Source: Adiantum capillus-veneris
Lineage: Eukaryota > Streptophyta > Polypodiopsida > Polypodiales > Pteridaceae
Reading direction: 5' to 3'
DNA: 64,000 nt
Assembly (NCBI GenBank): GCA_014529385.2
Contig: CM043960.1
Span: forward strand, 74,805,910 to 74,869,909
In this document: piece after piece, positions 54,397 through 64,000 of the stretch
How the letters are laid out: each line of letters starts with the position of its first letter
Position numbering within the stretch: position 1 is the first letter of the stretch
The notes under the pieces: generated by a model
The model's database searches: none
What the model saw: only the letters and a program-made list of their open reading frames with translations
What the model was told of the DNA's origin: nothing
Made by a program: the position numbers and the translations under genes

Positions 54397-56294
54397 TTCT
54401 ACTCATAGTTTCAAGTGATTGAACTCTGCCATGGTTTGTATCAAGTCCATAGTCATTGGTTTGGGCTTGAGGGGGGGTTGTTGGGTTCAAGCCCTTGTCA
54501 CCATATCTAAGTTTTGTGGGAAAAATCACTATTCCATGCAAAAAGCACACTCAGTTTGCATGGGAAAGAAGTTAGTTAGATTTTCTATATGTAAAGAAAT
54601 TCAATAATCAAAGCATAACGAGTTGTGTTTCCTTTTGGTTGACTATTCTCTCCCTCTCTCTTGTTCACCTCCTTTCCTGCCCACATGCCATCTCCCATGG
54701 CTTCTCCTTGTCGATTTTATCCTCCCTAGCCGCAATCCCAACAGTGCCTCTCATTCTCCCTTCGTCAACTTCCATCTTTTTTAGGAAAAGACAATTGACA
54801 AGCTTTGTTTCGTAATATGGTATTCGTATACCACTTTCTCAACAACTACAGAGCACTTGATTTTTGTATCTCCCTGGTGGTTGACCACCTTAGTCTCACA
54901 TCCAATTGCAAGGAAGCCGTTGATCACACTTCCCCCTTTGCAAGTCCATATCGTTGGTGTCTTGTGAACACTCTGCAATCGAAAGATAAGACATAAACCA
55001 ATTTAGGGAAGCTTTGTGGGAACCATAGGTACATTGTTGAATGCGTATCCACCTCGATTCTCCTTTTGGTCATTGTGATCAAGGTACTATCTGGCTTAGG
55101 CCATTCCAGACTCTCCAAGGTTGGTGGGTGAACCTAAGAAAGATTACCATACCCAGTTTTCCTAGGCATTACATAAGGATGGTTATTAAAAAAATGTCAC
55201 GTGGAACAAGCTACGCGGATGGACAACCAACATAGAGCAGCTTGCCAGCGTGGATGGCCTCAAAAGTTCCTACGAAGGACTCTATTGGCTCCAACTCTAC
55301 AAAATTGGATGGGAAAACATCTGCAAATATGAATAAGCAATGAAAACCTTATAGACATCAAAGCAATATATACGACAGAAATACAAAATAAACATACTAA
55401 AAACTTGACAAAGGAGTGAAATTACGGTCTGTAGGAAACCTCTAAGGAGCCACGGTTGTCTCTAGCTTCAGTTGTGAAGCAACATACACATGATGCACCT
55501 TTGCAAGCCGCTTTCCATCATGGGTTTTCCTGAACTCCATGATCCTTCCCTTCCAATGGTGTGCTCGAGAAGCCATGTGTCTCTTTGAGACCTTGTGTGC
55601 ACCTTGTGAGCTGGGCTGCATTGTCACCCACATCAATAGTTTGAACTCCATCATCACCCAACATCCACTATCGTGTACATTTCTGCATGAAATGGAGTCA
55701 ATGAGACTCCTAGGTTGTCAAGTACATCCAAAATAGGGGCACAACCTACAAAAAAACACTCATGATTGACATACGCACATCCATATTCTCAATTGCACAA
55801 AGAGCAAGATTCTTGGTGGTTCACAAAGACGGTTAATGTCACTTACTGTTGTACTGGTCGACTTGCAAGTTGGCTTAATGGGAACGATAATGTTGCAAAG
55901 CTTGAGAGGGAAGTAGATCCTCCCTAGAGAGGTTAATGGAGAAGGAGCAAGAACCCAGTTGAGAAAAGAAAGAGGGAAGATCTAGCAGAAGGATATGTTG
56001 CACATCTTCAATTTTAGGTAGAGATGTTTTGTGAGGGTCATGGAGTAATGGAGAACTTCAGCTTGAGTAGAATGCAATGAGCTTGAGGAGGGAGAAGAGA
56101 TTCAAACTTCTGTTGCAGATCTTTTGTGAGGGAAAATTGAAAGGAAGGAAAGAGAAGCAACTTGCAAGGTGAAGTGAAGAGAAGAGAGGGATGGTACAGT
56201 AAAGAGAGAGTGAGGGAATGATCAATAATGATCAATACGTTTTTGGGGGGACCCTCTTTTAGGAGAGGAGGGGGGGGGGGGAAACTAGCAGCCA
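54397..56294. other. No recognisable gene
   Basis: Short frames only, none with a known domain or consistent codon pattern. A poly-G run of about 13 lies at 56269-56281. Confidence 0.5.
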
Positions 56295-56703
56295 CTAGAA
56301 AGAGAAAGGATTGGTTTTTACCCAACTATCGAGAAAAAAGTTCAGTTTTTTGAATTTATAAGAGATTTTCTCTTTATATTTTATAAAAGAGCACAAGTTT
56401 GACCACTTACTTTTAGGCCCTATCATACCCACCATTTCAATCCACATAGCATCCACCCATTTGTCCCTACCATACCCTTTTAATCCCATGGAAAATAAAG
56501 AGGCCCACTTAGACCCTATTCCCTTCCTAATACGGTCTAGCCCTGGCCTGAGAACATAAAATTCATCAAGCCACATACTTAAAAAAATTATTTGCGAACT
56601 TATGTTCAAAATGGACCGGTTCTCCCTACTCAATCAACAATGGTAGAAGCACCTCTAGAATCCAGATGGAGTACAATAGCAAGCACTATATGGGACCCTC
56701 ATA

Positions 56704-57095
56704 ATGGCTCCCAAATATAAAGATCTTTCTATGGAAGGTGCTTTGGGGGCTCTTCCAACCGAGGTCAAGATAATAACCAGAGGGATAGGGTTGGATAGAT
56801 GCTCAAAGTCCAAAGCAGCTGGTGAGGAGTCCCTCCACTTGTTCCAAAATTGTCCAATTACGAGAGGCCTAGCGAGCAAATTATGCAAATGGATACAAAA
56901 GACTTGGAAGATCCAGTTCTTTAAGAATGACCGACTCTTGGGAGGCAAGATGAAGAACCAAGACATCCTAATTTGCACTTAAATTGTTTGATTCTGCTAC
57001 TTCAAACAAACGTGGAAGGCTAGGAATCAACGTGTCTTTGAAAAAGACCTCATGACGGCTAGCTTCAAAGAGATTACTCAAGAAGCAGGGAAGTG
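56704..57095 (+). pseudogene. LINE (non-LTR) ORF2 C-terminal fragment
   Basis: The plus-strand frame has GEESLHLFQNCPITRGLASK, the zf-RVT-like region (His/Cys with HLFxxCP) found at the end of plant LINE polymerases. After a stop near 56980 it continues with YFKQTWKARNQRVFEKDL, the usual W-x(n)-RN-x-R-x-F tail. Polymerase and endonuclease parts are absent. 5' truncation is normal for LINEs. The minus-strand frame at 56295-56633 next to it has no clear relation. Confidence 0.65.
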
Positions 57096-59604
57096 ATCAT
57101 TTTGTTAGAAAACATAAGGACTATGAATATTGGAGTCAAGCTTTCAATGCCCTCACGATTCTGGTTTTCCCCAACCATCAAAATGTGAGTCGATATAACA
57201 TTTCCACTACGAAGATTTATGGCAATTGATGATATATAGAATATTTTACAGATGGTTGAAGTATTTATGTTGTCATATTCACAAGTGGCAAAGGTGATCA
57301 CATTTGCATATGACTAAGTTCATATGTTAATGTAAATTGTTCTTTAATGCTAAAAGTAAAGTATAAGTTATTGTAGTGCAATCCATTGATATCTTGAGTG
57401 AAAGCTCTGAGCTTATATATTTAACTACAACAAAACGCAGCCTATCATGTGGGTTCAACAGTAGGAATTATTTTATTCTATGATTTCTAACATTTTCACA
57501 TACATTGGGTGTTGAAAAAATGATCTTGAAAGGAAATTACAAATGAATAGAAAAAGGGTTATTTATATTGGTGAAAAATTCACGGGTGGGGGTTTACAAA
57601 TAGTCCTACGCACGCAATATATAGACTTTACATATAGTGTCCCCCCCCCCCCCCCCCCCAAAGCACTGTTGAGTTACCTCGGCTATTCGGGTGGTGTCCT
57701 CTAGGGACTACTTAGCTTCAGCGGGAGCTTCAACGGGAGTTGCTGTATAGGACGAAAATAGGGTCTTTTGCTTATGATTTGGAGAGCCCCTTTACAAAAA
57801 TGTTGTCCCCTCAAAGCACATGTAAGGCTTGAGGTTCATTATACATTCTTTATTGAGTGAATATAACATCTCCACTCACAAGTGTGAGTATGGCAAGAAG
57901 AATGCAAAAATAATCATGCTTGGCTGGTCTTCTCTAGCAGTTTATGATTTCTAGTCAAAACTACCTAAAGTTTCCAAACTTCTTGGCTAGAGAGGAGAGT
58001 GAGTTAGTGGCTACAATTGATAGGCACTAGGCCCATATGCACACTCTATTGCAAGGTGTTGCTTTTGTATCGAACCCCAAGTTCTAGTTGCATGGTCAAG
58101 CTAGAAATAGAGATGCCATCAAATACAAAGAGGCCTTCCACCCCAAGGTTGACTATGCCCATCACAATGCTACATTTGACAATCCGTAGCACAAAGAGAG
58201 AATAAAGAATGTGAGTGCCATATTCTTGTGGAAAGAATGTGTGAGTGAGAAATTAGAGTTGCAACACATAGCTACAAGGGTGTTCCATTGTTGCATCAAG
58301 TGGAAGCTGTGAGAAAAACTGGCAATATTTGACTTTGTTCGCTCTTAAGAACTACAATTGTGTCAATCCTCCATAGCCATTGATTACTTGGTGAGCTAAA
58401 GGCTCTTTTTCCTCTTATCACCTTGCATCTCACTCATGTGCCCCATTTCAACAAGAGAGGTTTATTTTTTATAAATTTTAAAAGAGTTAACAATGACACA
58501 TTAACAATAGAAATTTTTTCATCTATTTTGGGACAAACCCGTTAATCCTTTTGAAAAATAGGCCCTAGGTTAAATCTATTCATGTCAACATTTTAATGGA
58601 GGGGTTTTTTAGTACCATCCAAATTCATGTTATGTAGGGGGTTCTTAATAGAGGACCCTTGGAGCAAGCAAAATTCAGCCACTTTCAAACAAATGAGGCT
58701 CCATATGAGGAGAGAATGAGCAATGATGAGATTGAGTGTGAAATAGCGCGTTCATAAATGAAAAAGGTGGATGACGCAGTCCTTATCATGAAAGAGGGCT
58801 GTATGCCAATGTGAAGCAATTGGAAAACTTGCAATGATGTTTAAAACAACCTTAAATAAAGGTTTTGGATCTATTTAGCTTAAAGAGCAATTCTTGCAAG
58901 AAGACGAGTTATTTTACCACTATTTTTTGCATCAAAAAGAAGCATTTTGCAATTGCAAGAGATGACAATCATTAAACCACATTATTGTATCTATTTAATT
59001 TGAGCAAATAAATTTTCGAAAAGATGTCAATGAAAGATGTGATTGAATATAAAACGATGTTTGCATTACGGGTTGAAGTTACCAAACAGTTATCTACTCT
59101 ACTAGGATACTATCAAAAAACTTGTCCAAGGTCCTCCACCGACAAGACGATAGAGTTCCTTGTATCATTCCTTCAAAGACTCGATGGAGTTGCCCTACAT
59201 GGATTCTATTATCTCGCCTTGGGTGGCTCCTTTCTAGCTGTTCACCACCGCTGGTCATTGAATTTGTTCTCATGGCTCCTTTCTAGCTCCCCCTCCCTCT
59301 ATTTAACCAACTGAAGTTTCTATTTTCCCAATTGTGAGAATCATCTGTTCCCATTTCAGCTACTCGTTCGTCTACTACTTTATTCATTAGTTTAAGATGC
59401 TTCCGCATCTTCTGTCTTCAGAACGCATCCTCCTCGACGCTCACCCTCCAAAAGGGGATGCAGGAATTGAACACAGGCACGCATAGAAATCTATTCTATG
59501 AAATCTTCCGTAGAACACAAGCCCATATGTGCTCCTGTGCTACAACTGCTCCACATTGCATTTACAAAAAACAAATTTTGTCTCCCCTGCCTCAGCCTAC
59601 CGCT

Positions 59605-59658
<54 letters not shown>

Positions 59659-60193
59659 TCGTCCACTAGAGATTAGTCAGACAGAGACACGAAAAGCTAT
59701 CTAGCACACACACATCGGAGCTTATGCATTCTCAATGTTCTCTCTAAAGAAAATGTTGACCGAGGGAAAAAGGATGCAATTAATAAAAGGTCGAAACCAT
59801 GAGACTATTGATTTCTATAGCATGACAAAACCAAAACTATTGATGTATATAAGTAAAAACACCCCAGACTCCGAGGGGTAGCCAATCCTCCCAGGAGTGG
59901 ACACCAGGGTAAAAACTCTAAAGAGGCTGCCCTTTTGCCTTCAGATCGCAGAAACCAGGCATTCTCCCTTCAGTCAATAATGTCTCATCTCATTTGCCTG
60001 GACTAAAGGAGAGCAGACATCACCTTTCACTGCAACAGGAAGAGAATTAAGAATGACAAACAGAAAAGACAAAACCCACACAATCCCTTCAGAAGCCTTG
60101 AAACAAGTGCAAAATGCCATTTTTACCAACAGTTCCATAGCAGAACATACAGCATACATCATCAAAAAGTAAAAAGTATGCGTCCAGGTAGAT
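57096..60193. other. No recognisable gene; short repeats
   Basis: AT-rich sequence with short frames and no family signature. Poly-C at 57642-57659 and (CA)n at about 59608-59653 are the only clear structures. The final 200 bp before 60194 would hold the 3' UTR of the polyubiquitin gene. Confidence 0.5.
59608..59653 (+). repeat. (CA)n microsatellite
   Basis: About 23 CA units after CGCGCGCA. Confidence 0.97.
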
Positions 60194-61205
<1,012 letters not shown>

Positions 61206-61360
61206 AAAGAGAAAGCAAAGGCGGCCCGACTGAGGTGTGTCGTCGGCACACGCTGCGATCGGCACACGCTGCGTTTGGGCAAACGTTCTACCCACCCCCA
61301 ACCCACCCTCACTTTTTGTCACGCTCATTTGATGTGGCCGTGAATGTTCCTTTTGTAATT

Positions 61361-61422
61361 TTGGGTGAGACTTGCACCCGTGTCATCCGCTTGGCAACCC
61401 GACGCCCTAACCATTCACCCAA
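61361..61422 (-). ncRNA. tRNA-like sequence (tRNA remnant or SINE head)
   Basis: On the minus strand a 62 nt segment starts TTGGGTG and ends CACCCAA, a perfect 7 bp acceptor-like stem. Within it are AATGGTTAGGGCG, similar to a tRNA A box, and GGGTGCAAGTCTC, similar to a B box. It is about 10 nt shorter than a tRNA and has no clear anticodon arm, so a tRNA-derived SINE or pseudogene is more likely than a functional tRNA. Confidence 0.4.
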
Positions 61423-61758
61423 GTCTGCATGGTTTTGTAAATGTAGGCAAAATGCGCATTCAAGAAATTTGGTAAATTCGGGTGCTCCGGCAGCATTTGT
61501 AACCTCAGGTCTCTAGATCCACGACTGTATGTTTAGCACTAAAAAGCTACGTAATTGTATGACATTGTTTGCAATGCAAACACAACTGTGGATACAACAT
61601 CATCTATCAATAATTTTCCATCTACCTTGTGTGATTCCCACCAATGAGATTCAATGATCTCCAATTTTGGCTTTGAATGTAACACTTCCTCACCTTGGCC
61701 AAGAGTTCAACAACTACACTCAAATTCCCACCAAAAATGCTATCATTTGATTGATACT

Positions 61759-62160
61759 GAAGTGCACGAGCACGAGCAGGAGCGTGTGAGAGTGTGTGTG
61801 CAGCAATGGAGAAGAGAGGAGAAGAGGAGACCTTGTGTTTGCAGGGGCTAAAACTCACTCTCTACATGTGAACCCCATTATTCTATTATGTACATAATGA
61901 ATAAGTATAGTGGGCGGGCACCTAGCCTAATCGGCCAAGTGGGGCTTTACCCCAACAACCACCATCGAAGTGCGCGAGCGGGAGCGTGTGTGACTGTGTG
62001 CAGCAATGGAGAAGAGAGGAGAAGAGGAGACCTTGTGTTTGCAGGGACTAAAACTCACTCTCTACATGTGAGCCCACTTATTCTATTATGTACATAATGA
62101 ATAAGTATAGTGGGCGGGGACTTGGCCTAACCGGCCACATGGGGCTTTACCCCAACAACC
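61759..62160 (-). repeat. Tandem LTR-like repeat of the deleted copia
   Basis: Two direct copies, 61759-61960 and 61967-62160, share AGCAATGGAGAAGAGAGGAG, TATTATGTACATAATGAATA and GGGGCTTTACCCCAACAACC. On the minus strand each begins TGTTGGGGTAAAGCCCC, a typical LTR start. They lie downstream of the copia remnant in its sense, so they are probably its 3' LTR and a duplicated LTR fragment. Confidence 0.7.
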
Positions 62161-62398
62161 TCCCACGTAAAGGCCAATGTGGCCGTGAGAGAGAAAACAA
62201 AACCTGTACAAGGCCATCACAAGTATGACCTCAGCCAACGCCCACTGGCTCACTCAATCTGTGTGCATCTAGCTCTAATTGTAGAGGAAGTATAGAGCGA
62301 TAGACACCATACTCCTCACCAAAGCCGCACACATCCTGCAGGTATCTCACCATATGCTACAAAGTGCCCCTATGCTCAAGCCCAACGTCAGTCACAGT

Positions 62399-62659
62399 TT
62401 AATCCTCAGCACTCAAGCCATCCATATCCGTCATCGTATCCACGAATGACATGCTCTGCTGCACAATTGTCTGCACAACTGGCTCAACATGCTCACAAAC
62501 TGGAGCATCATGCAATCTATCCACAAAGGAGACATGCCTCGTCTCTCTGCATGGCTGCGTACTCACAAAGACTATGCCGTCTCGCACATGACGTACTCGC
62601 ATCGCATGAATCGTGCCAACACTAGCACCTCTCGCTATGACTAGTTGTCTACGATGCAA
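62399..62659 (-). pseudogene. Copia integrase-RT linker fragment
   Basis: A minus-strand frame of 86 residues with ETRHVSFVDRLHDAPVCEHV, resembling the sequence after the copia integrase core (S/TRHVxF). Integrase core and RT are missing on either side, so it is a deletion derivative of the element whose gag lies at 62707-63561. Confidence 0.5.
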
Positions 62660-62706
62660 TCTGAAACTGTGCTCATCTAGCCCCTACCTGGCATCCTGTC
62701 TCGTAA

Positions 62707-63561
62707 CTAACTCATAGAGATCAAGCTATGTGTCAAACCTGGCACATGGCGTACATCTCGCAACACATATGATGCACCACTCGGCAACAATACTCTGACA
62801 TCTCCTGCACCAACTATGTCATGCACTAAACCATCAGCTAGACACACACGTCCAAGCATACCACTAGCATATGTTCTAAACCACTCATGACTAGACGTGA
62901 CATGAAATCTAGCATTCACATCTAGTATCCAATGTGAAGGTAATGTGTCATCAAAAATCGACATAAGAAAGTCAAGAGTAAACATGAAAGCAAAGTCAAC
63001 ATCTCCGTCATGCGTAGGCACATACGCTACATTTTCTCCCACATCATCCAAAGTGATAGCATCCCTCTTGTGTTGTCTCCTGCGCTGTCTAATCCATCGA
63101 AAACAACGCCTACGTGCATGTCCTGTATGACTACAATGTCCTGTATGACTACAATGCCAACACACAACATCTCTATGTCTGCAAGATCGTCCTTTGACTG
63201 TAGACATCTCTCTATACTCATTTGTGCCAAAAGCATTGCACAATCTTTGCCATAACTCTCTAGGTGTACATGCATCCAAACCAATGCGATAGATAGACTC
63301 ACCAAGGTGTAACATGATCGTCGGGCGTGCAAGCTCATCCAAGTCCTCCCACTCATCGTCAGTCATAGACTCTGGCCAAGGATCCATGCCCTGTAGTGGC
63401 AACACTTGGCCCAACTGAGTCAATGCATCATGCATACCTGCTTTCCAATGCTCAAAGTTTGAACCATCAAACTTTGTATGGAAAAGCACAAACCCTAACA
63501 ATGATGTACATGCCAACTCCATGGCGATAACCTGTGACAAGACCAAGCACAAATCGATCAA
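62707..63561 (-). pseudogene. Copia gag-protease fragment
   Basis: A minus-strand frame of 284 residues. The gag start has FDGSNFEHWKAGMHDALTQL and IYRIGLDACTPRELWQRLCN. A zinc knuckle CWHCSHTGHCSHTGHARRRC contains an exact internal duplication of CSHTGH. The protease has SHWILDVNARFHVT in place of the usual WILDSGAxxHVT, so the catalytic DSG is lost. The frame ends in VRHVPGLTHSLISMS. The middle of gag is deleted between the head and the knuckle. A dead remnant. Confidence 0.82.
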
Positions 63562-64000
63562 CTGACAATAGCCAAAGCCTGGCTAACTCATACACCAAGT
63601 ACTGTCAAAATACAACATAAGCTGGCATAAGCTGTCTAAAAGAAGTGTCAACAAATATGGCAATCAATGTAACGAACAAGTGAGCAAAACTGCTCAAATG
63701 ATGCCAAAACAATCGCTCTAATCCAAGAGCTCTATGTGGTAATCGATGAAACTATCATCAACAATCTCCCTCTTGAAGAGATTACCACATATATGTCAAA
63801 TAACATGATCCGGTGAGCAAGCACTCTCACAATGCGATGCCAAAACACTATGGCAAAGCTACCACCGAGTACCAAATGCAATCAAAACACGATTTCAAAC
63901 CATGCGCATAAACAAATAATTTCGTTAAAAAAAATCGGGCAGAGTTTTGGTAGTATTTGGCTATCTAACCATAATAACCATACATGCCATAAACATGCTC
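63562..64000. other. No gene; 12 bp inverted repeat
   Basis: Probably the leader or 5' LTR of the copia remnant, but no primer-binding site was recognised. TATGTGGTAATC near 63733-63744 and GATTACCACATA near 63780-63791 form an inverted repeat with a 35 base loop. Confidence 0.5.

Noticed and set aside
56295-56633. 112-residue minus-strand frame next to the LINE fragment
   Set aside because: Trp-rich and protein-like, but opposite in strand to the LINE remnant and without motifs I can name.

Overview
This is a repeat-rich nuclear window from a land plant. The evidence is plant-type Ty3/gypsy and Ty1/copia retrotransposons, a MULE-type transposase, a CACTA end, a LINE fragment, plant TATA boxes and introns, and a four-unit polyubiquitin gene. 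The many long poly-G/C, (GT)n and (GA)n tracts, a Penelope-like reverse transcriptase and a DNA-methylase-like gene make me lean towards a fern or another seedless lineage with a large genome. That is a guess. Nearly everything is mobile DNA in decay; the only clearly intact cellular gene is polyubiquitin on the minus strand at 60194-61111.

Layout. 1-1045: gypsy integrase end (+) and its 3' flank. 1245-4813: truncated copia (-) with tRNA-iMet PBS and 5' LTR. 5877-17077: decayed gypsy (+), here gypsy-2, split by a 5.3 kb gypsy (-), gypsy-3, at 6664-11979. 17380-44693: one 27 kb nested complex. Its core is a Tat-like gypsy (-), gypsy-1, with LTRs of about 2.7 kb. Its 3' LTR (17380-26740) holds a 6.67 kb DNA transposon (18950-25623) flanked by CCCGCATG duplications. 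This transposon carries a MULE-like transposase (-) and, divergently, a multi-exon gene resembling an N6/N4 DNA methyltransferase (+). Its 5' LTR (32449-44693) holds a 9.3 kb Penelope-like assembly inside a (GT)n tract: a degenerate RT between two copies of a 2.3 kb arm, one arm split by a 2.57 kb solo LTR. 44698-45215: gypsy-end fragment and a CACTA end. 45340-53160 and beyond: another gypsy (-), gypsy-4, with tRNA-Asp-type PBS and an odd leader with repeated palindromes. 54106-57100: gag and LINE scraps. 57100-60190: no recognisable gene. 60194-61205: polyubiquitin and promoter. 61361-61422: tRNA-like sequence. 61759-63561: deleted copia (-). 63562-64000: no gene.

The most interesting system is the transposon at 18950-25623. 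The two duplication copies and the uninterrupted site at 33452-33459 in the sister LTR together show that transposase and methylase-like gene arrived as one unit. A mobile element carrying its own DNA methylase could influence its own silencing. Second is the Penelope-like assembly, whose insertion in a microsatellite and flanking direct repeats match the pseudo-LTR organisation known for this group.
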